From Nematostella vectensis (Eukaryota; Cnidaria; Anthozoa; Actiniaria; Edwardsiidae), in NCBI RefSeq assembly GCF_932526225.1, contig NC_064040.1, positions 13,306,856 to 13,370,855 on the forward strand: a DNA stretch of 64,000 bases, in the 5' to 3' direction. The notes under the pieces are model-generated. The model made no database searches. It saw only the letters and a program-made list of their open reading frames with translations, and was not told the DNA's origin. The stretch's first letter is position 1. Each line of letters begins with the position of its first letter. Shown here in pieces: positions 41,101 through 47,282 of the stretch. The translations under genes were made by a program, and so were the position numbers.

Positions 41101-43202
41101 CATTTGTTGGACATTTTACACTATTTTTATGAATGCTTCATCATTGTCTTATTAAGTGGTTTATAACGTTCCACGTTTATTCTCAGCACTCAAAATGTAA
41201 GGAATGTTTGCAGCAGCTGTGTCAGCGCCAGGAATTCACCGAGGTGTGTTGATGAGTAAACATATTTAGACTCGAGATGTAGCACCGAAACCCACTCATA
41301 AACATTCAAGTCACTCAATAACATTCAAAGTCATTCAAAGCCACTCATTAACATTCAAAACTACTCAAACCCACTCATTAACATTCAAAGTCATACAAAG
41401 CCACTCAGTAACATTCAAAGTCATACAAAGCCACTCATTGGCATTCAAAGCCACTCAAACCCACTCATCAACATTCAGTCACTTAAACCCAGTCATTAGC
41501 ATTCAAAGACACTCAAACCCACTCATTAACATTCAAAGTCATACAAAGCCACTCATTAGCATTCAAAGTCACTCAAACCTACTCATTAACATCCAAAGCC
41601 ACTCAAACCCACTCATCAACATTCAGTCACTTAAACCCAGTCATTAGCATTCAAAGACACTCAAACCCACTCATTAACATTCAAAGTCAAACAAAGCCAC
41701 TCATTAGCATTCAAAGCTTGCCACTATTCCCTCATTCCCACTTCTAGGACTTCTTGGGCGGGTGACCGTCACTTGACATTTTCTTTTTGTCTTCCAGTAT
41801 ATCGAGTTGATTCTCCTTGACGAGCGTGTCTGCTTGCACATTCCTGAGATCTACTCCTTCCTTTGCTGCTTCTTTCCTAAGGTAATTAACCCCCCCCCCC
41901 CCCCAAAAAAAAAAAAAAAAAAACAATTCCAATTCTTAATTCCTTGTTCAATATTCCGTATTCCTACCCCTTTCCCCTCCCGCCCTTTAGTCCATTTGTG
42001 TCTAGTGTCAGGCTTGTACAAGGTACACAAGGTACCTGTGGAAGCACGGGTGGACTTTGGCCCAGGTTCGAATCCTGGCTCAAACTGATTTTTTCCGGGT
42101 TCCTGCCTTGATTAAAATTTGTGTCACGAGTGAGTTGAAGTTATTCTCCCGTGTGTCCAGTCTTCTCGGATAAGGACTAAACTGGAGGCCCCATCTCTTA
42201 AAGTTGCACTGCACTAATCTGAACCGAAGGGACGTAAAAGAACCACTGGGGACGCAGTTAACCCTCTGGCAGTGACCAACCCCAGTGACAGTGGTTACAA
42301 TGCTTACTAACAAAACTGGGAAGGGGCCCATTCCGCTAATGAACTTTCTTTGGACAGGTCTACAAGCGCGTGCTGCAGAATCAGTGGAAGAGTCTTTTGC
42401 ATCAGCTCGTTACCACGGTAATCGCTGACAGGTCACTCGTCAAGAATGTAAATGAGGCGGAGCTGTCGCAGATTGCCAAGCGGATGACTGCGGTATGTTC
42501 TGTTGTAGGCTCTGGTTTCTCAGCCTAGGCTGTCAAACTTTTACTTGTCTTTCAAACTTTCTTGTAAACGGCAGTCGCCAGTGAGGTATCATATGGAAAA
42601 AGAGAGTATTTTTAGCGGCCGGTTGACCTAGATAAGCAACTGAAATTGCCGTGAGAAGACGTTTTTTACAGTGCTGTCTCAATATATTTTACTATGTTCC
42701 TTGGTTAAAGACTTTACAACGGTAATTTTTTTTCCTTATTATGATAGGGGTTATTTATGTTTTTCTTTCACCACAGGATCTTCGCGCCTTAGCCCTGATG
42801 TTTTCAGTGGAGCCCCCGCAGAAAAGTGACGTCAGCAACATGTTCCAGCCAAGCCTGGACGACATCCTGGCGGTCTGCAGGAAGTACCAAAACCGGAAAC
42901 AGGAGCGCTTAAAAGCTCGCCAAGAAAAGAAAACCGATGACCCCCCTGAGGAAAAACAAGCTGAAGATGAAGAGCCGCAGATAAAGCGGCGACGGACATT
43001 AGACTTGGAAGAGGAGTCGGACGCCTCAGATAAACCTGGGCCTAGTGGGGAAGGAGGATTGGATTCTAGAGGTAGTAAGGAACCACAGGAAGCCCCTCGA
43101 CAAAAGCTCCATCCTCTACTAGGGCCCAGGCCACCGCCGGATTGGGTGGACCTGCTAGCGAAGGCAATACAGACTACGCTAACAAAGTTACCAAAATCGT
43201 AA
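483..43202 (+). CDS. USP34: USP34 ortholog, giant ubiquitin-specific protease (5'-partial, 66 exons)
   Basis: This is a deubiquitinating cysteine protease; vertebrate USP34 removes ubiquitin from targets such as axin in Wnt signalling and works in DNA-damage responses. Joining 66 GT-AG exons gives one uninterrupted frame of 8,962 nt (one leading split-codon base, then 2,986 codons plus stop at 43200-43202). This is somewhat shorter than the about 3,500 residues of the human protein because the N-terminal part lies upstream of the window. Order of parts: helical-repeat scaffold, acidic Ser-rich linkers, ubiquitin-like segment (exons 16-18), USP catalytic domain (exons 26-34), long C-terminal helical scaffold, then a charged tail. 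The catalytic boxes NLGATCYMA and GTAEGGHYYSF are intact, so the enzyme is predicted to be active. Introns hold numerous minisatellites and transposons. Orthology rests on continuous similarity over the whole length as I remember the human protein; exon limits come from splice signals and phase. Exon blocks are itemised below. Confidence 0.96.
1108..2383. mobile_element. Palindromic MITE-like element in USP34 intron 3
   Basis: The ends are perfect inverted repeats of 23 bp beginning GGCCTTGCGCACGGTGTT. Just inside are T-rich runs of TTTTTGCCCTATCGC (1369-1525) mirrored by GGCAAAAAAGGCGCGA runs (1880-1965), so the arms also match in inverted orientation. The short sequence ACAA borders both ends and may be a target duplication. 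No transposase ORF is visible, so this is probably non-autonomous. Confidence 0.7.
3300..3542. mobile_element. TTAA-flanked MITE in USP34 intron 5
   Basis: Inverted ends AGCCGCATTGTC...(GACAATGCGGCT) of about 24 bp are each bounded by TTAA, the target duplication of piggyBac and Kolobok families. A degenerate relative lies near 23004-23262. No coding capacity. Confidence 0.75.
3841..4540 (+). repeat. Minisatellite, about 99-bp unit x7, carrying splice acceptor plus start of exon 6
   Basis: Each unit contains CCTTTACAG followed by TAAAACATGCCAGCCGTTA and TGTGCATGATC, i.e. the 3' end of the intron plus the first about 30 nt of exon 6, then an A-rich spacer. The final copy at 4541 is the real exon. 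Some copies carry CTTAACAG or a TTAAAAC variant, yet nearly all keep the AG dinucleotide. Reading into a decoy copy reaches a stop soon after the copied exon fragment. Confidence 0.9.
4789..5418 (+). repeat. GAT/GGT-rich microsatellite tract
   Basis: Degenerate (GGTGATGATAGTGATGA)n repeats fill the intron after exon 6. Open frames here encode only Asp/Ser/Gly or Val/Met repeats and are artefacts of composition. Confidence 0.9.
5418..7043. mobile_element. Large palindromic element in USP34 intron 6
   Basis: The left arm begins GGCTGAGTGCATCTTTTAT and the right arm ends with its inverse. Inside, the left arm has repeated GGACCCGAAACGATCCC (5770-5880) and AAGGAATTGCAGTAATGGA, and the right arm (6807-6975) has the inverse copies. 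Poly-G and poly-C runs interrupt both arms. It sits within the GAT microsatellite, which resumes at 7045. No transposase recognised. Confidence 0.7.
7225..14298 (+). CDS. USP34: USP34 exons 7-18 (scaffold, acidic linkers, ubiquitin-like segment)
   Basis: Exons: 7225-7384, 7955-8294, 8927-9054, 9150-9424, 9596-9750, 9965-10072, 10275-10374, 10445-10530, 10889-10968, 11700-11832, 12580-12825, 13309-14298. Exons 7-8 are low-complexity Ser/Asp-rich with a proline-rich patch, then KTLLWDLLQD. Exons 16-18 carry RVMCQPAGLSDK, SDLVAELRAEVTHW, ISQGHEL and GFKDLQLVFVSVGA, which together look like a ubiquitin-like fold. Exon 18 is unusually long at 990 nt and contains a Ser/Glu-rich linker. An in-frame ATG at 13258 lies before the acceptor at 13307-13308 and is intronic, so it is not a start. 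Donor copies of the exon 16 end fill the following intron. Confidence 0.93.
11833..12530 (+). repeat. Minisatellite, about 55-60-bp unit, carrying exon 16 end plus splice donor
   Basis: Exon 16 ends with TGTGCCAGCCTGCTGGGCTA then TCAGACAAG at the donor GTAGGCATT. About a dozen diverged copies of this block follow directly, most retaining GACAAGGTAGG or GGCAAGGTA as potential donors. Read-through from exon 16 reaches TAG at the second copy. Confidence 0.88.
14544..17808 (+). CDS. USP34: USP34 exons 19-25 (scaffold before the catalytic domain)
   Basis: Exons: 14544-14658, 14994-15118, 15780-16004, 16400-16458, 16786-16903, 17307-17396, 17688-17808. Exon 20 must start at 14994, after CTTGGTAG: an earlier CAG at 14935 would bring an in-frame TAA, whereas 14994 restores the phase left by exon 19 and gives VVHNAVSLLVSWAY. 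Other landmarks are NPPFKFSQEG (exon 23) and SARSAAYDLLLEMAK (exon 25), both strongly conserved with USP34. The 300 bp before exon 25 look like a degenerate tandem repeat of the acceptor region. Confidence 0.92.
18155..22689 (+). CDS. USP34: USP34 exons 26-34 (USP/UCH catalytic domain)
   Basis: Exons: 18155-18321, 18813-18878, 19392-19538, 19920-19976, 20054-20131, 20272-20366, 20845-21014, 21459-21661, 22429-22689. Exon 26 holds the Cys box GIINLGATCYMASCIQQLF; the nucleophile codon TGC is at 18250-18252. Exon 28 has NTGEQKDMTEFF. Exon 31 has the CSQC zinc-ribbon motif. Exon 33 has the His box VVVHTGTAEGGHYYSFIR with catalytic His at 21533-21535, followed by WFLFNDAEVKPF, which supplies the Asp/Asn position. 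Exon 34 closes with FEKTHSAYMLFYERC. All residues expected for an active USP peptidase are present. The domain is the best conserved part of the protein. Confidence 0.97.
18300..18620 (+). repeat. Minisatellite, about 55-bp unit x5, carrying exon 26 end plus donor
   Basis: Exon 26 ends with TCTATCCTAAATGCCAAG at the donor GTAAGGCG. The following intron repeats this block as TCTATCCTGAATGCCAAGGT, ATCCTAAACGCCAAGGTAAG and similar, with intervening GAAGCATGG. Each copy keeps an AAG-GTAAGG donor. Confidence 0.85.
19124..19315. mobile_element. TTAA-flanked MITE in USP34 intron 27
   Basis: TTAAGGCGCGTT at the left and AACGCGCCCTTAA at the right, with inverted CCGGAATGAGAATG/CATTCCCATTCCAGAA just inside. 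TTAA target duplication; no ORF. Confidence 0.7.
22690..23003 (+). repeat. Minisatellite, 26-27-bp unit x11
   Basis: Tandem GATAAGGGCAGAATATCTCT with AGCAGT, starting immediately after the exon 34 donor GTAAGGGC. The G-to-A phase change (GTAATAAGGG) makes each copy resemble the donor region loosely, but no exon sequence is included. Confidence 0.9.
23460..30134 (+). CDS. USP34: USP34 exons 35-52 (post-catalytic scaffold)
   Basis: Exons: 23460-23687, 24182-24249, 24699-24774, 24898-24987, 25204-25278, 26243-26394, 26537-26585, 26951-27058, 27739-27783, 27862-27969, 28093-28158, 28355-28436, 28723-28780, 28853-28889, 29233-29265, 29483-29531, 29643-29728, 30051-30134. Mostly alpha-helical scaffold; exon 40 has an Asp-rich run (GDDDDADDDDDEVV) corresponding to the Glu-rich run in vertebrates, then KYRSSSLEKMISVIALLVE. 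Exon 46 is AHQWVLDNMEQWVEKYL. Several exons are very short (33-49 nt). The start of exon 42 could be 26951 or 26954 because CAGCAG offers two acceptors three bases apart, giving a one-glutamine variant. Confidence 0.92.
25335..26160 (+). repeat. Minisatellite, 29-bp unit x about 28
   Basis: Tandem AATAAGCCCTTTGAGTTGTT plus AGCTATGGT in USP34 intron 39. Copies vary at a few positions (TATGTCAATAAG, TTTGGTAATAAG). No splice site or exon fragment is included. Confidence 0.92.
28405..28640 (+). repeat. Minisatellite, about 62-bp unit x4, carrying exon 46 end plus donor
   Basis: Exon 46 ends CCCACGAATAAGGAATG at donor GTAAGAACACGG. The block recurs as ACCCACGAATCTGGAACG-GTAAGAACACGG, CCATGAATTAGAAAG-GTAAGAAC and CCACGAATCAGGAACA-GTAAGAAC. 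Each copy keeps a consensus donor GTAAGAAC. Confidence 0.85.
30140..30700 (+). repeat. Minisatellite of 18-bp blocks (TATAGACGGACC)
   Basis: Tandem CTTTATATAGACGGACC, CTTTTCTATAGACGGCA and CTTTCTATAGAGGGACC blocks form higher-order units of about 76 bp in the intron after exon 52. Intronic sequence only. Confidence 0.9.
30918..31262 (+). CDS. Unrecognised 114-codon ORF inside USP34 intron 52
   Basis: An ATG-started frame with Lys/Arg- and aromatic-rich composition (MELNYRYKPEFKK start, RRTPNRSIKCIGR near the end). I do not recognise a family; it has no signal peptide or membrane segment. It is on the same strand as USP34 but is bounded by stops and belongs to no spliced frame. It could be a captured fragment of a mobile element or chance. 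Low confidence that it is expressed. Confidence 0.25.
   Translation: MELNYRYKPEFKKCREGLSFFGPKERFHKKVCIAVLEKSPFCKTALKDVVKSFNATRENFIALRIGAILDELGAKGISTERFSEYPESFLHSNTVKVYRRTPNRSIKCIGRSAV
31875..32580 (-). mobile_element. 5'-truncated CR1/L2-type LINE fragment, antisense in USP34 intron 52
   Basis: The - strand encodes the C-terminal part of a non-LTR reverse transcriptase: IKYLGVTITRDLRWNRHV, GLVRPLLEYASAVWDPHT and KVQRRAARFV are the standard thumb-region motifs. The frame runs from 32615 to 32187 and is broken after LLSELG by a TGA where the family normally has Trp, then continues QPLEDRRRTSSL. The 3' end (31875-31900) is a short (AAGTG)n tail, as in CR1/L2 elements. Dead copy. The first residues of the open frame before about 32580 are flanking DNA. 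Confidence 0.88.
32722..43202 (+). CDS. USP34: USP34 exons 53-66 (C-terminal scaffold and tail)
   Basis: Exons: 32722-32828, 33033-33207, 34001-34161, 34591-34669, 35400-35526, 37347-37454, 38166-38270, 38746-38870, 40759-40882, 40988-41073, 41187-41243, 41798-41881, 42358-42492, 42777-43202. Landmarks are NVLPAYYGLLRLCCE, LHMMYHEATACHVTGDL, EVRSSVLGWSEKMDVAQKLL and DLRALALMFSV. Exon 58 must start at 37347, since only AG at 37345-37346 fits the phase of exon 57 (127 nt) and yields EVRSSVLG. The last exon encodes a Lys/Glu-rich disordered tail containing KRRR, then a short helical end (DWVDLLAKAIQTTL) and TAA. Exons 57, 58 and 60 each border large donor-containing minisatellites. Confidence 0.94.
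33781..33940. mobile_element. TTAA-flanked MITE in USP34 intron 54
   Basis: TTAATTGGCCATTCCAGCT at the left and AGCTGGAATGGCTAGTTAA at the right form the inverted ends, bounded by TTAA on both sides; CACGCGCAC/GTGCGC motifs inside are also paired. No ORF. Confidence 0.75.
35483..36945 (+). repeat. Minisatellite, 44-bp unit x about 33, carrying exon 57 end plus donor
   Basis: The 3' end of exon 57, ATACTAGTGTGCTCACATAC then CCACATGGAAAACCCAG, plus its donor GTATAATAT, is repeated about 33 times. Two copies (near 36672 and 36875) extend further into the exon (GAGGTTCTGCAGATTCTCCA), so duplication took more exon at least once. Almost every unit keeps CCAG-GTAT as donor. Reading past the true donor meets TAG in the next unit. 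Confidence 0.95.
37390..37630 (+). repeat. Minisatellite, about 61-bp unit x4, carrying exon 58 end plus donor
   Basis: The block CTCCTACACACCCAAAGATG with TGCGCACTATCTGTCTAG and donor GTAAGAC is repeated three further times with small changes (GGCGTGCGCGCTAGCTGT). All but the last keep TAG-GTAAGAC or a near form. Confidence 0.88.
38835..40300 (+). repeat. Minisatellite, 76-bp unit x about 19, carrying exon 60 end plus donor
   Basis: Each unit is 36 nt of exon 60 (ATGTTCCTGCACGCGTCCTA then CCTTGAAACACCTAAG) plus 40 nt of intron (GTATGTAAGAATTCTAGGCA...). The first, functional copy has donor GTATTTAAG; nearly all decoys have the stronger GTATGTAAG. No unit carries an acceptor. Copies are about 95 percent alike, so the array is recent. 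Confidence 0.95.
41270..41725 (+). repeat. Minisatellite, CACTCATTAACATTCAAAG units
   Basis: Tandem variants of CACTCATTAACATTCAAAGT with CATACAAAGC and CACTCAAACC in the intron after exon 63. The His/Ser/Asn-rich frames through it are compositional. Confidence 0.9.
41990..42345 (+). mobile_element. tRNA-derived SINE
   Basis: A Pol III B-box (GGTTCGAATCC at about 42065) in TTTGGCCCAGGTTCGAATCC is followed by a body with CTCGGATAAGGACTAAACTG and GAGGCCCC and ends near GAAGGGGCCCA. The arrangement of tRNA-like head and unrelated body is that of a SINE. It lies in USP34 intron 64. It lacks a foldable full tRNA, so it is not a tRNA gene. Confidence 0.7.
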
Positions 43203-43556
43203 GGCGTACCAGTAATTGGGCGGCATAATACAGCACACCACAACGCAACAAATGGGATTTGCGTGCTCCGGTATTGATTGTAATACAACGCCTGGAAACC
43301 TAAGTTCGAAAGCATCCCCCCCTCAAAAAAAATATGATGCAATAATTCTTAAAGTCAAGTGTCTTGCGGACCAGAGGCACTGCGAAGAGGTGTTATTTTT
43401 TATATGTATTTAAGAAGTGCCTATTCGAAGAGGCACATTTTTGTCAGACAAGATTGGTAAGTATTTATCGAATCTAGAGAAAATTGACGCGAGTTCAAAG
43501 AAGTCCAGGATGTTTTTATTGGTTAAGTAGAAGATTGAATAGCTCTTGTTGGTCTC

Positions 43557-43562
43557 AATAAA
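43557..43562 (+). terminator. Candidate USP34 polyadenylation signal
   Basis: AATAAA lies 355 nt after the USP34 stop codon, before a C-rich minisatellite. It is the first canonical hexamer I see downstream. No transcript evidence is available, so this is a motif call. Confidence 0.45.
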
Positions 43563-43629
43563 ATTATTATCAGAAGCTCCTGCCCCAAGAGCTTTGATCA
43601 TGTGGTTGTCATGTGACTTTTTTACTCGT

Positions 43630-44040
43630 ACCAGATCACGGCCACTCTCGTGCTAATGAACACCACTGCACTTGACTCAGTTACACTGGAACCAATGCAC
43701 CCCCCCCCTTGTAAGTGCCACTGCACACGACTAATTAACAATGGTACCGGTACAACCCCCCCCCCCCCCCTCGTTAGTGCCACTGCATACGACTGATTTA
43801 CCCTGGTACTAATGCACACACCCCTTGTTAGTTCCTGATTTACATGTACCAATACACCCCCCCCCCTTTTAGTACCACTATGCACGACTGATTTACACTG
43901 GTTCCAATGCACACAACCCCCCCCCCCCTTGTTAGCGCCACTGTACACGACTGATTTACAGTGATACCATTCCATCGCCCCCCCCCCCCCCCCCCCCCCC
44001 CCCTTTGATAGTGCCACTACTGATTTACCCTGGTTCTGTC
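43630..44040 (+). repeat. Minisatellite with poly-C runs, about 65-70-bp unit x6
   Basis: Units read TTAGTGCCACTGCACACGAC then TGATTTACACTGGTACCAATGCA and a C run of 8 to 25 bases. It fills most of the space between USP34 and the RAG1-like transposon. Confidence 0.88.
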
Positions 44041-44251
44041 AAAGTCTACGACAAATACCAGTGCCCTAGATATATGAACCACTATTGCAGGCCCGTACCC
44101 AGGGTGGGTGCGAACCCCCCCCCCCCCCCCCCCTACACACACACACGCAACGGCCGAAAGTCCACTTTCGGTTCTCAATAGACGTGCTATTTGAAGACAA
44201 AACTATAAAGCATAAGCTGGGTCACTCTGGTATGTCATCAATCCATAAGTC

Positions 44252-44568
44252 CAGGCCCGTACCGGATTTCTCTTTGGGGCGTGCGGAATCCGAAAAAGTG
44301 CACCTAATTTTTCCGGTGGGGGAGGGGGTGAGTTCTCTGATAAAAATCTGACCACCCCCGAAAGAACAAAGAGGGATGTTTTATGCCTTTGGAGTATCTC
44401 CACGGAACGTTTATTGTCGGATTTGGCTACATATCAGAGTGATCTAGCTTATGCTTTATAGTTTAATCCACAAAAAAGCACGCCTATTGAAAACCGAAAG
44501 TGGACCTTCGGCAATTGTGGGGGGGGGGGTGCGTTCGCACCCCTTCACCCCCCTTGGGTACGGGCCTG
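44252..44568. mobile_element. Nested 317-bp deletion derivative of the RAG1-like transposon family
   Basis: It starts CAGGCCCGTACCGGATTTCT, which matches the right end of the host transposon (TCCGAAAAAGTG, CCTAATTTTT inside), and ends with the inverse of the host's left end (CCGAAAGTGGAC, CTATAAAGCATAAGC). It is therefore the two ends of the same family joined, inserted in opposite orientation. Flanks AAGTC (44247-44251) and GAGTC (44569-44573) agree at four of five bases, fitting a 5-bp target duplication with one later change. Host sequence resumes at 44574. Confidence 0.82.
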
Positions 44569-44991
44569 GAGTCAGACATTTTTTTAGCCAAATCCAACAA
44601 TAAACGTCCCTTGGAGATACTATATGCAATGGTATAAAAAATGCCTTTTTGTTCTTTTAGTTGTGGTCAGATTTATATCAGAAAACTCACTCCGTCCCCC
44701 CCACGGCATCGTCGGTGAGGACATTTAGTCGCCCGCGAACAGTACGAAAGCGGTCTTCATTGCCATTGACTACGTAAAGATGGCGTCTTAGTTGGAAAAG
44801 CCCATTGTATTTTAAACCAATCAAAAACAGCATATTTTAAGCCACTAATATGCAAATGATCCAGGGGAAGCGGGTTTTTGGCCTTGAGGACAGAAAACGG
44901 CATCAATTTTGCTAAAATTCTCGAGAAAATCGACCTATAATGATGGCAATCGAATTCCCCCTCGATAAAAATATTACCCATTTAGCTAGGA

Positions 44992-45081
44992 ATGGCTTCA
45001 TTTTGCTGTCTTGTCGGAGTTTTCCAAGGAAATCTGAGGGTAACTGGTGGAAGTATTAGCTCTCATGAATGGAATCACGAG
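44992..45081 (+). other. Possible first exon of a second, + strand gene of the transposon
   Basis: An ATG opens 30 codons (MASFCCLVGVFQGN...HEWNHE) that end exactly at a strong donor, GAGGTAAGT. It lies about 0.9 kb inside the left end and points toward the RAG1-like gene. I recognise no family and cannot place a second exon. Weak call. Confidence 0.25.
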
Positions 45082-46515
45082 GTAAGTTCGTGTCGCGAAT
45101 GATTATTAAACATTCTACGATCTTTTCCGTCTTGGCATGTTTTGTTGGTTGTGTATCGCATCGCCATTAGAGGCATCAGCTGTTTTTATTGATTGTGGCT
45201 TTCAAATTGGTTTTACATAAAGTTAGTCGCTTACTATCATAATGCTATGGTTTCAGAAAACCTCTACGATAACTTTAAGCAACTTAAATATTTTGCAAGC
45301 TTCTACAATAATTAGTATGAATATTATGTTTTCGTATTTCGTTTGCTAAAATAATGGAGTCTGCCTGATTCAACCGAAAGCTATAAGTAGTTACTTAATT
45401 TATACAAATATATTACAATGATATCGGCCTTTAATTCTAACTTCATTGCTTTTCTTTGCTTTTAAGATTACGCCGTTTCTTCTCAGGAATAACGTTCCTG
45501 TTAGCCGGTGCAACGATCACGTAGTGATCTTGGATGATGGCTTTGAGGCGATTTGTAGCCGGCTTTGTTTGGCTGTGCGTACGGTGCAGGGCCTGAAGCT
45601 CATGGTGGATTGATTCGCCTCCCTGCTCCCCGAAAAAGCCCAAAGGGAATCTCCAGCGCCTGATGAATTTCCACGACGTGGTGCTCCAGCATGTGGAACT
45701 TGGGAGGGAAAGACTCATCAGGAAATGTTTCGCGGTAGTAACCACATATAGTAGTTTGATATCTTGCTCTGTTGGCGAAAAATAAGTTGTAGAATGGCAC
45801 TATTTGAATTCGTATTTACCCAGAATTGATAACTGTTCTTGGGACATCGGGGTCGCAGAATTGTACTTGAAGTGGCAAACACTGAATAAGCTGGACAACT
45901 GTTAGAATTTTGCCTTGACAGTTCTTGCCTGGCCAAGTAGTTTGGACACTCAGTCTGGCAGACCTCAATGACTCTGTGGCAAACGGCTTCGATATTCTTG
46001 GGCTTTGTGGACAAAATCCAGTTACTAAACCACCTGTCGTAGCGAAACAAATACTTTAAGATATGTTGCTATTTCAACCAATTATTTCGTTTCTAACAAA
46101 GGATTAATTTAGATTTTTATAAATAAAAACCTACCGCCTAAGCTTTCCAAGGGCAAACCAAGGTAGGCGGAGGTCAGCTTTCATGGCCAAGGCCTCTCCC
46201 TCTGGAATCTGCAAGATGAGTTCCTTGCCAAGGGCTTTCTTTAGAACTGCCTCGCGCTCCTTCTTCTCCTTTTGTCGCAGTTGATGGATAACCAGGGTGT
46301 CCATCTCCCCACCCGCGCTTAGCCTCCCACCGACCTTCTGTAAATGAGAGACCCTTCTTCTCAAATGCCGGGCAGAAACCTCGTCATTTGGCTTTTGGGA
46401 ATTTGGCGTGTGTTTTAACACCAATGACTGTGGATCAAAAACAGTAATTAGCTTATTTTGACAAGAAGAAATGGTCAAATTGAATGTTTTTTTTCGGGGG
46501 GGGGGTGGGTATTTA

Positions 46516-47261
46516 CCTTTCCGCGGCATGGTAGTGAGACGGTTTTGTCAGCTGAGCGCTTTAAAAGTTCTCGCACCACTGCAGTCCCCAGTTCGGCGAC
46601 CTCCCTATTCATTTTCCCATCTCTCAGGTCTTTTAGGGCCTCGCTGATTGTCTGGGATGGCTGCTGTTGGGCGACGTTTGGGGGGGCGCTGCCTTCGCTT
46701 GGTCGACATTCATGTTCCCCACAATGCTGATATTGTACTTCCTTACCGCATCCTTTGCACTTGTATATTTGACTTTCTATCAGACCAAGTAGCGTACGGT
46801 TGAACTTTTTGATGTCGTCCCCGGAACTGAGGATTGTTTTACACACCGGGCATGAAGAGTTAACGGCAAGGGCTTGTGTAAGGCACGCGCCACAAGCATT
46901 ATGCGTAAAGATTGTCTCGACCGGTTTGTCCAATAGCTCGCTGCAAATTGGACAATAGAAGTCGTCTTTTCGGACTTCGTTCAACTCGAACCGTTCTGAA
47001 AAATTGTCAATCCGTCGACTTGCAATCTCTTTTGTCACATCGGCTATTTGATCTTGTAACGCCGCAACAGAGTCTACAAAGGAGATCCGTCGCTGCGCTT
47101 TTCTTGTGTTTCCACCACCTCGCTTTGACTTTTTTGGTCTTCCTCCTTTTCTTGCAAACTCTTCTTTTTCGCAAGTACTGCAAGTGTCAGTGTGTTTTTC
47201 CCAAAAAACGACCTCGCGAGTGTGGATGCGATACGACCGAAAACACTCACGACAGAACTTC
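46516..47261 (-). pseudogene. RAG1-like exon 2 (second half of zinc region, RING-like finger)
   Basis: It resumes at KFCRECFRSYRIHTREVVFW exactly where exon 1 was interrupted, then has HTDTCSTCEK, a Lys/Arg-rich stretch (KGGRPKKSKRGGG), the RING-like finger and CKGCGKEVQYQHCGEHEC. One RING ligand (Cys 3, in VETIFTHNACGAC) is replaced by Phe or Thr compared with vertebrate RAG1. The exon ends at CGCGGAAAG with donor GTAAATA. The seven codons before KFC in the open frame, including its ATG at 47290, belong to the inserted retroelement. Confidence 0.83.
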
Positions 47262-47282
47262 ACGACAGAACATGTCACAAAC

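Noticed and set aside
42050-42085. tRNA gene at the GGTTCGAATCC box
   Set aside because: No complete cloverleaf or plausible A box and acceptor stem around it; fits the head of a SINE.
44088-44110. Recombination-signal-like heptamer (CACAGTG or CACTATG) at the transposon ends
   Set aside because: The ends read CAGGCCCGTA; no heptamer/nonamer pair with 12- or 23-bp spacing was seen.
47106-47282. Longer N-terminus for the Penelope-like protein
   Set aside because: This part of the open frame is host RAG1-like exon read on the opposite strand; element DNA begins at 47262 and the first ATG is 47283.
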